A stretch of DNA of 26,019 nt from Bdellovibrionales bacterium (GTDB lineage Bacteria; Bdellovibrionota; UBA1018; CAIPTA01): contig JAKFYM010000151.1 of assembly GCA_021730855.1 (NCBI GenBank), positions 1 through 26,019 on the forward strand, in the 5' to 3' direction. The notes under the pieces were generated by a model that was not told the DNA's origin, did not search any database, and saw nothing but the letters and a program-made list of their open reading frames with translations. Positions 1 through 7,150 of this stretch are shown piece by piece. The first letter of the stretch is position 1. Each line of letters opens with the position of its first letter. The position numbers and the translations under genes were made by a program.

Positions 1-2
1 GG

Positions 3-200
3 GTCAACAGCGCCACCGGATTCCGGTACTACAATCTGAGATTCAAGAAGTTTGATTTGCAGATGGAGGAAAAGGACGGAAAACGGGAATTCACCGAGGT
101 CGTGACCACCTGCGATCATTTGATTGTGTTAAATTCCGGCACGGTAAGTGGTCACGAAGAGAGAGGGTGCACAGAAAGCCGCGCCTCTGTGCGCATCTGA
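3..200 (+). CDS. C-terminal end of an unrecognised protein (partial, 5' end outside window)
   Basis: An open frame enters from the left edge and stops with TGA at 198-200, giving 65 residues. The first 45 or so look like ordinary soluble protein, with alternating charged and aromatic residues (FRYYNLRFKKFDL, then TEVVTTCDHLIVLNSG). The last 17 residues are of poor quality and overlap a hairpin (GCACAGA / TCTGTGC, 169-191), so the true reading frame may have been altered near its end. No family recognised. It lies 64 bases upstream of radD on the same strand. Confidence is limited because the start is missing. Confidence 0.4.
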   Translation, partial: VNSATGFRYYNLRFKKFDLQMEEKDGKREFTEVVTTCDHLIVLNSGTVSGHEERGCTESRASVRI

Positions 201-264
201 TCTGGAATTTTCTTATCTCCGGCCAAGAGACGTGGCTGCAAGAATCTGGTAAAAGTAAATCTCG

Positions 265-2001
265 ATGTACAAGCTCCGGGATTACCAACAGCAGGCAGTA
301 AATAAGACGCTTGAGTACTTTCGCAAGAAACGCGCTCCGGCCATGATCGTTCTTCCCACCGGCGCCGGGAAAAGCCTGGTGATTGCGGAGCTCGCCCGCA
401 TTGCGAAAGGCCGCGTTCTGGTTTTGGCGCACGTCAAAGAGCTGGTGGAACAAAACTATGAAAAATACCAAAGCTATGGCCTGAGCGCAGGGATATTTTC
501 CGCGAGCCTAGGAAAAAAAGACTGGGACCAAAAAGCTATTTTTGGCAGCGTACAATCCGTGGCCCGCGCCCCGGACGATTTTTTTCAAGATTTCTCCCTG
601 CTCATCATCGACGAATGCCACCGAGTGGCCGAAGAAGGATCCACCCAATACCAAGAGGTGATCAAAAAACTTTCGGAGCGAAACCCCACCCTTTGCGTCC
701 TAGGGCTCACGGCCACCCCCTACCGCCTTGGCCTCGGGTGGATTTATGAATATTCCCAAGCCGGCGAACTAAAAACCGATAAAAAGCGCTTCTTCAAGCA
801 ATGCGTATACGACCTTCCTCTCTCCTATATGATCAAGCACGGCTACCTCACGAATCCCGTGAAAGTAGACATTCCGGTGACCTGCTACGATTTTTCCGAA
901 CTAACCGATCGCGACCGCATGTATACGCTGGCGGAAGTGGAAGAGGTATTGAAGAGCCAGCAGCGCCTCACCCCCTTTATCATCAAAAACATCATCGACA
1001 TCACCGAGCGCTTCCGGCGCCGCGGGGTCATGATTTTCAGCAGCTCCGTGAAACACGCCGAAGAAATCATGTCCTATTTGCCCGATGGGGATGCGCGGCT
1101 CGTTTTGGGGGATACGGAAATGGCGAATCGCAACCAAATCATCGAGGACTTCAAAAAGAAAAAATTCAAATACCTGGTGAACGTTTCCGTGCTTACCACT
1201 GGCTTTGATGCCCCTCACGTGGACGTGATTGCCATTCTGCGCCCGACCGAATCCAATAGCCTCTACCAACAGATCGTGGGCCGTGGGCTTCGCCTTTCAG
1301 AAGAGAAAAGCGACTGCTATATTTTAGACTATACGGGAATGCAGCACGATATCTATGATCCGGAAATTAGCGACAAACGCCCGGCCAAGGACACCGTTCC
1401 CGTAAAAGTCACCTGCCCGGCCTGTGATTTTGAAAATGACTTTTGGGGACGCGTGGACCACGACGGTTATGTCGTTGAGCACTTCGGCCGCAAATGCCGA
1501 GGCGCCACCCAAGATGCCAAGACCATGGAAATCACTCCTTGCGGGTACCGCTTTCGCCTAAAACTTTGCCACGTCTGCGCCGCGGAGAATGACATCACCG
1601 CCCGAGCCTGCGAAAGATGCAATGCCGTGCTAGTCGATGCCGACGCCAAGCTGAAGCAAGCCAAGCTTTCTAAGCATGGCCACGTGCTTACGCCCGAAAG
1701 CATCACTTTTGAAGAACGGAAAGACAAGAATGCCAATCCCTATCTAGAAATTCGCTACTACGACCAAGATGCCCAGTACGTAAGCGAGGCCCACTTTTTT
1801 AGCAATCCGTCTTCGATCAAGAAATTCAACATCAATTTTCTCCGCTCCCACCTGAGGCGGCCGGAAATTGCCGTGAAAATCCAAAGCCCGCAGGACGTGA
1901 TTCGGCATAAAAATCTTTTTCGCCTACCGAGCTTCGTGATCGCCCGCAAACAAGAAAAGTTCTGGAAAATCACGGAAAAGGTTTTTGCGGAAGAGCTTTA
2001 G
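265..2001 (+). CDS. radD: RadD-type superfamily 2 DNA helicase/ATPase
   Basis: This 578-residue protein matches E. coli RadD (YejH, 586 residues) along its whole length as I recall that sequence. Helicase motifs in order: PTGAGKS (31-37, Walker A), DECH (116-119, Walker B), TATP (149-152) and QIVGRGLR (336-343, motif VI), with TTGFDAPHVD just before the last. The C-terminal third has the RadD zinc-type cysteines: CPAC (384-387), C411, C426, CHVC (435-438) and CERC (449-452). RadD is a DNA-repair ATPase that works with SSB and stimulates RecA strand exchange; cytoplasmic. The ATG at 265 fits the family N-terminus (LRDYQQQAV), though its ribosome site is weak. It converges with the next gene, 18 bases apart. 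Confidence 0.95.
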   Translation: MYKLRDYQQQAVNKTLEYFRKKRAPAMIVLPTGAGKSLVIAELARIAKGRVLVLAHVKELVEQNYEKYQSYGLSAGIFSASLGKKDWDQKAIFGSVQSVARAPDDFFQDFSLLIIDECHRVAEEGSTQYQEVIKKLSERNPTLCVLGLTATPYRLGLGWIYEYSQAGELKTDKKRFFKQCVYDLPLSYMIKHGYLTNPVKVDIPVTCYDFSELTDRDRMYTLAEVEEVLKSQQRLTPFIIKNIIDITERFRRRGVMIFSSSVKHAEEIMSYLPDGDARLVLGDTEMANRNQIIEDFKKKKFKYLVNVSVLTTGFDAPHVDVIAILRPTESNSLYQQIVGRGLRLSEEKSDCYILDYTGMQHDIYDPEISDKRPAKDTVPVKVTCPACDFENDFWGRVDHDGYVVEHFGRKCRGATQDAKTMEITPCGYRFRLKLCHVCAAENDITARACERCNAVLVDADAKLKQAKLSKHGHVLTPESITFEERKDKNANPYLEIRYYDQDAQYVSEAHFFSNPSSIKKFNINFLRSHLRRPEIAVKIQSPQDVIRHKNLFRLPSFVIARKQEKFWKITEKVFAEEL

Positions 2002-2019
2002 GCCACAAAAACGCAAGGC

Positions 2020-2316
2020 TCAATCGCAGCGCTGCAAGCCAAACGTGCAGCGACGAGTGGTGATTTGGCCACACACCCCCGCATCTTTCCAAAACTTATT
2101 TGCCTCCTGACAGGTGGTAGCCATTTGTTCGTCAGAAACATTGGGTGGGAAATACTGATGATAGAATTGAACGTCGGCACCAGACGAAGGAGCATACAGC
2201 TCCACCTCGCCCCAATTGTTATTTATACGCGTGTACCGACACTCACATAACAATTCGGCGGAGGCGAAAGAAGAATAGGACATGAATAACGAGAGGAGAG
2301 CGAATAAACGTAACAC
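2020..2316 (-). CDS. Small secreted cysteine-rich protein under a B12 riboswitch
   Basis: This 98-residue protein has a clear signal peptide (hydrophobic residues 3-15, likely cut after SFASA near residue 20). The mature part has six cysteines (CEC near the start, one in TTCQEAN, then VCG, RRC and RCD at the end), suggesting an oxidised extracytoplasmic protein. The start is GTG at 2316: TAAGGAG (2328-2322) sits five bases upstream, and no ATG fits as well. No family recognised. A cobalamin riboswitch lies directly upstream on the same strand, so expression is probably tied to B12 status. A role in B12 uptake or in replacing a B12-dependent function is inference only. Confidence 0.8.
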   Translation of the reverse strand: MLRLFALLSLFMSYSSFASAELLCECRYTRINNNWGEVELYAPSSGADVQFYHQYFPPNVSDEQMATTCQEANKFWKDAGVCGQITTRRCTFGLQRCD

Positions 2317-2321
2317 ATAGA

Positions 2322-2340
2322 CTCCTTATGGCGCGTAAGG
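2322..2340 (-). promoter_or_regulatory. Expression-platform hairpin masking the ribosome binding site
   Basis: On the minus strand CCTTA (2340-2336), a 7-base loop CGCGCCA and TAAGG (2328-2324) form a hairpin. The TAAGGAG Shine-Dalgarno sequence (2328-2322) lies in its 3' arm, five bases before the GTG start. The loop contains CGCC, which could pair with GGTG in the riboswitch core, as in the kissing-loop contact known in this class. That pairing is inference. Confidence 0.65.
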
Positions 2341-2460
2341 TTGCCATTTCTAGGGATCGGACTTGTCAGCGATTGCTGCTTACCGTTGCGCGACAGTTCC
2401 GGAATTTCACCGGATTCACCCAATTATGATTGCCCAAGTCTCATGCACTCGCAGAGAATG
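2339..2460 (-). promoter_or_regulatory. Cobalamin (B12) riboswitch
   Basis: Read on the minus strand, the core contains GGTGAATCCGGTGAAATTCC followed by GGAACTGTCGCGCAACGGTAA and then AAGTCCGA. These are the hallmark conserved blocks of cobalamin riboswitches (RF00174 type). A perfect 6-bp stem, GACTTG (2440-2435) with CAAGTC (2365-2360), encloses the core. It ends 23 bases before the GTG of the secreted protein. The next hairpin holds the ribosome site, so control is probably at translation. The exact 5' boundary is uncertain. Confidence 0.88.
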
Positions 2461-2557
2461 CAAGCTGTTCGGGAAAAAATTCCGTATCACAATGTCGAGG
2501 CCCGTCCAGTGCAAATCGCGGGGGTTGAGCCTATAGTCAAAAATGGAGGAACTAGTC

Positions 2558-3337
2558 ATGAGAACCCCGGTATTTTTTATTGGACATGGTTCGCCCATGA
2601 ATGCGCTAGAATCTAACGATTTCACCAATAGCCTAAAATCTATGCGGCGCCTCTGCCCGAATCCAAAGGCCATTCTCTGCATTTCGGCGCACTGGATGAC
2701 GGAAGGATCCTGGGTCACCCATATGGAGAAGCCCAAGACCATTCACGACTTTTACGGCTTTCCTCAAGCTCTGTTTGAGATCCAGTACCCTGCTCCAGGC
2801 AGTCCGGAAATCGCTGACCAAATTTGCAAAGCTATCACCGACCCGAAAGTGCATGCCGACGATGAAATGTGGGGCCTTGATCATGGAACCTGGTCGGTGC
2901 TCCGGCACATTTTTCCTGAGGCCGAAGTACCGGTCCTTCAGCTTAGCCTCTATATCTCGCAGCCCGCGGAATACCATTACAAGCTCGGCACTCAGCTCAG
3001 GCAATTTCGCGACCAAGGCATACTGATCGTCGGGAGCGGCAATATCGTGCACAATCTGCGAACCATTCGCTGGGAGCCAGAGGCCACGCCCTATGAGTGG
3101 GCAACCGATTTCGATGAGTGGATGAAGGCTCGGCTCCTGGGCAGGGACGATCGTGCTGTTGTGGAAAACTTCATGTCCTCCGAGGCGGGAAAACTCAGCG
3201 TGCCCACCCCGGAACACTATTACCCACTTCTTTACTCCCTAGGAGCGGCAGACGCGAACGAGAAACCAAATTTCCTCTTCGAAGGCGTTCATAACGGGTC
3301 TATTTCCATGAGAACCATTTCTTTTGGAGCCACGTAG
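2558..3337 (+). CDS. ygiD: YgiD-like 4,5-DOPA extradiol dioxygenase (LigB superfamily)
   Basis: This 259-residue protein matches the LigB-type extradiol dioxygenases closest to E. coli YgiD and plant DODA. The family opens the aromatic ring of L-DOPA between carbons 4 and 5 using a bound metal. Visible family signatures: IGHGSPMNAL (H10), SAHWMTEGSW (H45), GLDHGTW (H109), GSGNIVHNLR (H165) and a C-terminal VHNGSISMRTISFG. Its length is normal for the family. The ATG at 2558 is preferred because GGAGGA (2545-2550) lies seven bases upstream; an in-frame ATG at 2543 overlaps that ribosome site and is probably not used. The true substrate in this organism is unknown. It diverges from the riboswitch-controlled gene. 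Confidence 0.9.
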   Translation: MRTPVFFIGHGSPMNALESNDFTNSLKSMRRLCPNPKAILCISAHWMTEGSWVTHMEKPKTIHDFYGFPQALFEIQYPAPGSPEIADQICKAITDPKVHADDEMWGLDHGTWSVLRHIFPEAEVPVLQLSLYISQPAEYHYKLGTQLRQFRDQGILIVGSGNIVHNLRTIRWEPEATPYEWATDFDEWMKARLLGRDDRAVVENFMSSEAGKLSVPTPEHYYPLLYSLGAADANEKPNFLFEGVHNGSISMRTISFGAT

Positions 3338-3389
3338 ATGCATTGCTTAATAATAGGATGATAGAAATTCTTGGTTACTGTGGGACCCG

Positions 3390-3412
3390 CCTTAGCCGAG
3401 CTAGGAAAATAA
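3390..3412 (+). repeat. Relic of the right end of the 188-bp structured repeat
   Basis: CCTTAGCCGAGCTAGGAAAATAA differs by one base from the right end of the repeats at 22996 and 25707 over CCTTAaCCGAGCTAGGAAAA. CCTTA and the following TAAGG can also form a short hairpin, between a plus-strand gene and a converging minus-strand gene. The rest of the repeat is absent here. Confidence 0.6.
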
Positions 3413-3429
3413 GGCCGCAGCTATCACAA

Positions 3430-3948
3430 CTAAAGCTGAATCCAGTAGTACCGTTTCATCGGACCATTGGGCGACTGAGGCTTTCTCTCGCGCAGCTCAC
3501 CGCCACATTTTTCAATAATCCGTATGGAGGGCACATTTGTGTCGTTACAAGTTAGAAGTGCTTCGGAGATGCCCAAAGATCTCGCAATAGGAAGTGCCTG
3601 AGCCAACATAGAACTTGCTATGCCACGCCCCCTAAAGCTCGGGCGGGTGTCGTACCCAATGTGCCCGCCCATGATTTTAAGATCGTCATTGAGTTGGTGA
3701 CGGATAGCAATCCTTCCCACATACTCTTTATCAAGAACTGCCCAAAGCTCTGTTTGGGGGACAGGTGGCGCCTCAGTCCAAAGCGTCATTTTTGAGTTTT
3801 CTTTCGCCACAAAATCTTCAAAGTCTCTGGAAAGCTGGTCCGGATCAATGTCCATGACCCACGGCAAGCCTTCCTTTTGAAACTCTTGAAGAGCAGCCAA
3901 AAAACTTTCTTTGTATTCAACTGAAGGTTTTACCAAACTCAATTTCAT
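3430..3948 (-). CDS. GNAT family N-acetyltransferase
   Basis: This 172-residue protein has the GNAT fold signature: a beta strand with GGHIGYD, then the acetyl-CoA pyrophosphate loop in RPSFRGRGIAS (residues 102-112, R-x-x-G-x-G/A type), then a helix and a terminal ICNDTN-like strand (LLTCNDTNVPSIRIIEKCGG). Members transfer an acetyl group from acetyl-CoA to an amine on a small molecule or protein; the substrate cannot be read from the sequence. The start ATG at 3948 has only a weak GAGAA upstream. It converges with the dioxygenase gene and is followed upstream by an AT-rich region. Confidence 0.88.
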   Translation of the reverse strand: MKLSLVKPSVEYKESFLAALQEFQKEGLPWVMDIDPDQLSRDFEDFVAKENSKMTLWTEAPPVPQTELWAVLDKEYVGRIAIRHQLNDDLKIMGGHIGYDTRPSFRGRGIASSMLAQALPIARSLGISEALLTCNDTNVPSIRIIEKCGGELRERKPQSPNGPMKRYYWIQL

Positions 3949-4090
3949 AAATATTCTCTATCTAGCGAGACCACATTCTGATGGAACTCGCGTAAAATCT
4001 AGAGAAAATAAAATCACCGGTCGAGCAAAAAAGCGACTACTATTGCTGGGAAAATAAGAGTCCGGTTGACCATCCCCTTCACCAAAGGGG

Positions 4091-4540
4091 CTAAATTCCG
4101 CAAAGAGCAGCGAGATCGAAATAAGATTTCATTGCGGGATAAATATCACCCATAAGTTCAGCGGCGATAGTCATTCTTTCTCTATCTTCCCCTGTAAGAG
4201 CACATACCTGGACCAAATCCTCAATGCCGTTTGCATCAGTGTCGCGCTTTATGGGATCGAGTTTTATAAAAATGCCTTTACCTAATTTTTCTTCAAACAA
4301 ATCAATAAGACCATCGTGATCTGAATCCCTCTCTGTGTCGTTAAAGCATGGATTAGACCCATTCGCTAACTCATCACGATTCATCAGCCCGTCTTGATCC
4401 CAGTCCATTTCGGAGGCAATAGAGGCAACTTCAAGAAGGTTCGAATAGGTCCGAATTCCATCTTTGTAGTCTTGGCAAAAATCAGTTGCGTGAACAGAGA
4501 AAGAAGTCAAAAAGAGAAAACCGACAACTATATACTTCAT
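4091..4540 (-). CDS. Secreted protein with thrombospondin type 3-like calcium-binding repeats
   Basis: A 149-residue protein with a signal peptide (cleavage likely after SVHA, residue 18). The mature part has aspartate-rich loops typical of thrombospondin type 3/EF-hand-like calcium repeats: DWDQDGLMNRDE, DSDHDGLIDLFEE and DTDANGIEDL. Such repeats bind calcium in surface or secreted proteins, and here they make up most of the protein. Three further cysteines could form disulfides. AGGAG lies seven bases before the ATG. Same strand as the next gene upstream (99 bases apart); whether they share a transcript is unclear. No more exact function can be given. Confidence 0.8.
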   Translation of the reverse strand: MKYIVVGFLFLTSFSVHATDFCQDYKDGIRTYSNLLEVASIASEMDWDQDGLMNRDELANGSNPCFNDTERDSDHDGLIDLFEEKLGKGIFIKLDPIKRDTDANGIEDLVQVCALTGEDRERMTIAAELMGDIYPAMKSYFDLAALCGI

Positions 4541-4638
4541 ATCAATGCTCCTATATCGTCCGCAGTGAAGCTGGCAAGAATGCGCCGACTCAGCCGCTAC
4601 TATCGGAGTGCCTTTTGTTCCGCTAAATGCGGACCAGG

Positions 4639-5211
4639 TTATGGCACAAACAAATTGTTTACCAAGGCTCGAATGGTTGCTTCCAAATTTCGGTTGGCTT
4701 TCAAATACTCACTACAAAATAGGTATGATCCAACAATTTCAATGTGGGCAATGGCAGGACGCACCCTGACAACGGCACCTTCAGGCTCTGAAGGATTAAT
4801 GGAAATAACATTTACACCACTCAAGTTTTTGAATTTATCAGCTGGGATTTGATACTCTTGGCTAACCGAAAGGTTCGCATATATCATATTTTGACTTGAA
4901 AGCTGGAATTCCTGTTCAATCCGCATAGCGCGATCACGGGCCGTCACTACTGAAGCCTCTAAGATTGGAAGCAGGGCCCGCAAGGCGGCTGCATCTGAAC
5001 TTTGCGGATCGATTGCAGATAAACGTGCTTTTACGATTTCGATATTCTTAAGAGCTAATCGGTATGCCTCGAAAATGTTTGCGACCGAAGTGTTCTCACA
5101 CCACATCAAACTCTCAGAAGAGGCAGAAGTTCCGTAGTTGTCGATTGTAACTGCCGCTTTCGCGGTAAAGCTCGCGGCAAAAGACAGTAGAAGCGCGATC
5201 AATACTTTCAT
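4639..5211 (-). CDS. Secreted protein of unknown function
   Basis: A 190-residue protein with a clean signal peptide (KVLIALLLSFAASF, cleavage likely after AKAA, residue 20). The mature part begins VTIDNYGTS, has one cysteine near the start (MWCEN) and one near the end (FCSEYL) that could pair, and a helical middle (residues about 45-100). GAGGAGG seven bases upstream fixes the ATG at 5211. I do not recognise the family. The downstream gap to the calcium-repeat protein contains only a short TCCGC/GCGGA hairpin at 4619-4633. Confidence 0.78.
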   Translation of the reverse strand: MKVLIALLLSFAASFTAKAAVTIDNYGTSASSESLMWCENTSVANIFEAYRLALKNIEIVKARLSAIDPQSSDAAALRALLPILEASVVTARDRAMRIEQEFQLSSQNMIYANLSVSQEYQIPADKFKNLSGVNVISINPSEPEGAVVRVRPAIAHIEIVGSYLFCSEYLKANRNLEATIRALVNNLFVP

Positions 5212-5453
5212 TTTGGAGCCTCCTCAAATTCACTGGGACGCCGAGTTTATCTGAACTATGAAAAAATTCACCTGCAATGATAAAGACAAGTGCACCGAGA
5301 ATGGACACCCTCACTAAGCCTATTGAAATTATTGAGCTAAATGACTCCCTTAGGTGAGCGTGCAGCCACCTGGGTCTTTGGCATGCCAGCTAGCTTCCAC
5401 TCGAAGTGTAAAGCGGCCATGGCAGGACAAATTCTATGTCCACAAACATATCC

Positions 5454-6038
5454 TCAGACGAGGTCCGCCATCGAAACTCTATACTTCCCCTCAAAAATAA
5501 ACCCAACTTCTTGGGCACCCAATTCAATTATTTTATCTAGCCCCACCGCTCCAGTAAGTTCGTTCGTCGCTTTTCCTTCAATCGGAAGAGTAAGTTTGTT
5601 CACGAACAGCGGTGCTGAGTTAAGCTTTTCTCGTTCATGAACCTCTATCAAGCTGGGAAATCCTCGGCGATAGAGCCAAGCGGTTCTGGTTTTCTCGATG
5701 GTCTTCGAACTAATTTGGTGCAGAGACCAGCCACCTTCTGGCAATGAAGCCAGGAACTGATCTAAATTCGATACGTCGATGGCCAAGTGATGCAGACCCG
5801 GCCCCCGCTTTTCCATTGCTCTCTGGTAAGCGCCAGGTTTAAACGGCTCCAAAAGCAGGAGGGCATTGCTTCTGCCGAACTCCACGTAGATTTCTCTCGT
5901 TCCTTCCCCGTCAAACTCTTCTTCCGGGCCTATCTGAAATTCAAAGCGACGAAGAAAATCGGCAGCTTTGCGCACGGAAGGAACAAGTAAGGCCACGTGG
6001 TTTGGTGCAATCTGATAGGATTCATTTGCATTCATCAT
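5454..6038 (-). CDS. VOC (glyoxalase/bleomycin-resistance) superfamily protein
   Basis: A 194-residue protein with two vicinal-oxygen-chelate half domains. It begins NHVALLVPSVRKAADFLRR, the typical first VOC strand and helix, continues with an acidic strand (EIYVEF), then GPGLHHLAIDVSNLDQFL, the start of the second module with its metal-ligand histidine, and ends SLIEVHE. Members use a divalent metal for isomerase, lyase or dioxygenase chemistry, or only bind ligands. The order resembles methylmalonyl-CoA epimerase-like proteins, but I would not assign that. GGAG precedes two tandem ATG codons. It is 72 bases downstream of the YciI-like gene on the same strand, so the two may be co-transcribed. 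Confidence 0.82.
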   Translation of the reverse strand: MMNANESYQIAPNHVALLVPSVRKAADFLRRFEFQIGPEEEFDGEGTREIYVEFGRSNALLLLEPFKPGAYQRAMEKRGPGLHHLAIDVSNLDQFLASLPEGGWSLHQISSKTIEKTRTAWLYRRGFPSLIEVHEREKLNSAPLFVNKLTLPIEGKATNELTGAVGLDKIIELGAQEVGFIFEGKYRVSMADLV

Positions 6039-6110
6039 TCAATCTCCAAAATAAAATCCACCCCGCGCCCCTCCACTCTTCTTATGATTTTTCCGATGAT
6101 TTCAGGATCG

Positions 6111-6467
6111 TCAATCCTGCGAGCCAGGAAGCGGTAGGCATTCCATCACTTCGATGCGATCACCGGGGAAGATCGTAAAATGCGGATGATTTAGAAACAT
6201 CTTTGCCGCCGCCTCATGGGTTTCCGCCTGCACCACCGTGAACGCGGTTAGCTCGTTTTTTGTATCGGCCACTCCTTTTTCATTCACCAGTTTCGTCTTT
6301 CCAAGGGGAGCCCCCATTTGCACAATTGCCTTTTGGTTCTTTTCTCCCCACGAGTGCCAAGCGGCAATCCCCTCCTGCTCGCGTTGTTTGCGCGTCTTTT
6401 CGTCGAGGGCATCCCACTTCTTGATCGAATCCATATTACCGATAAATGCTGCCATAAAATTTTTCAT
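6111..6467 (-). CDS. YciI/DGPF-like small protein
   Basis: A 118-residue protein resembling the YciI-related group (ferredoxin-like fold). The central part has a long helix (WDALDEKTRKQREQEGIAAW), then the strand GVADTKNELTAFTVVQAETHEAAAKMF and a C-terminal DRIEVMECLPLP strand typical of these proteins. The biochemical role is unproven in most members. The ATG at 6467 is chosen because GGAG lies six bases upstream; an earlier in-frame ATG at 6482 overlaps the ribosome site. It probably leads a two-gene unit with the VOC protein. Confidence 0.75.
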   Translation of the reverse strand: MKNFMAAFIGNMDSIKKWDALDEKTRKQREQEGIAAWHSWGEKNQKAIVQMGAPLGKTKLVNEKGVADTKNELTAFTVVQAETHEAAAKMFLNHPHFTIFPGDRIEVMECLPLPGSQD

Positions 6468-6703
6468 ACGAGTCTCCTTCATAGCCAGGTTATGGCTCTA
6501 CATACTATTAATTAGGCGAAGCGGCGAGACGAATCTTAGGTGCCCAGCCATGAAAAAAAAACGTTTAGTGCGCTCCGATCCATATAACCTCTACCTCTTA
6601 GTTTGAGAGGAGAACGGTATAGTGGATCTGACGTAAGGATATTGGCGTGTTCCTTGCGGCGCTCCATTTGAGAATAGGGTCCACAAATGGTAAAATGCCA
6701 GGC

Positions 6704-7072
6704 ATGAAAGCGCTTAGATTTGCGATTGCTTTCGGCATACTCTTTTTCCCCGTGGCAGTGGCAATCAACTCTTTTCGTTTCGGATACAACCTCAAAGAGG
6801 CCTATTGGCGAACGCTAATGACTCCTTTCGAAGGGACTGTGTGGACGCCAGGATTCAAAGAATCTGCATTTTCAAGACTTCGAATCGGAATGGCGGCCGC
6901 CGAAGTGTTCGCGCTTTTGGGCGATCCTATTCGGAAAAGCTGCGGCGACTTTGGATGCCTCTGGATCTACACCTGGCAAGACACGGGAAGCGCGGACTTT
7001 GATCAAAGATGGGTGATCTTCGATTCATCCGAACATGTGAAGGAAATTCGGAAAAGCTTTTTCATCGACTAG
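6704..7072 (+). CDS. Membrane-anchored BamE/SmpA-like domain protein
   Basis: From ATG 6704 the protein has 122 residues; ATG 6695 or GTG 6647 are possible earlier starts, and none has a convincing ribosome site. Residues 5-20 form a hydrophobic anchor or signal (FAIAFGILFFPVAVAI). The rest resembles the SmpA/OmlA (BamE) fold: RLRIGMAAAEVFALLGDP is the usual first helix and turn, followed by CLWIYTW and RWVIFDSSEHV strands. BamE-like domains occur in envelope proteins, often in outer-membrane assembly, but this protein lacks a lipobox and is not BamE itself. It converges with copA. Confidence 0.65.
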   Translation: MKALRFAIAFGILFFPVAVAINSFRFGYNLKEAYWRTLMTPFEGTVWTPGFKESAFSRLRIGMAAAEVFALLGDPIRKSCGDFGCLWIYTWQDTGSADFDQRWVIFDSSEHVKEIRKSFFID

Positions 7073-7150
7073 GTAGAGGTTCCCGCGCATGATCTTTAAC
7101 CGCACTTCCCTATGAATGCGGTCTAGCGACATCCCAAATAAACCCGCCTA

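Noticed and set aside
5212..5453. A gene between the secreted protein and the VOC gene
   Set aside because: Frames on both strands are short, without ribosome sites or coding character; only a GGACA/TGTCC hairpin is visible.
6551..6607. An 18-residue leader peptide starting ATGAAAAAAAAACG
   Set aside because: No ribosome site at a proper distance and no regulated gene in frame behind it.
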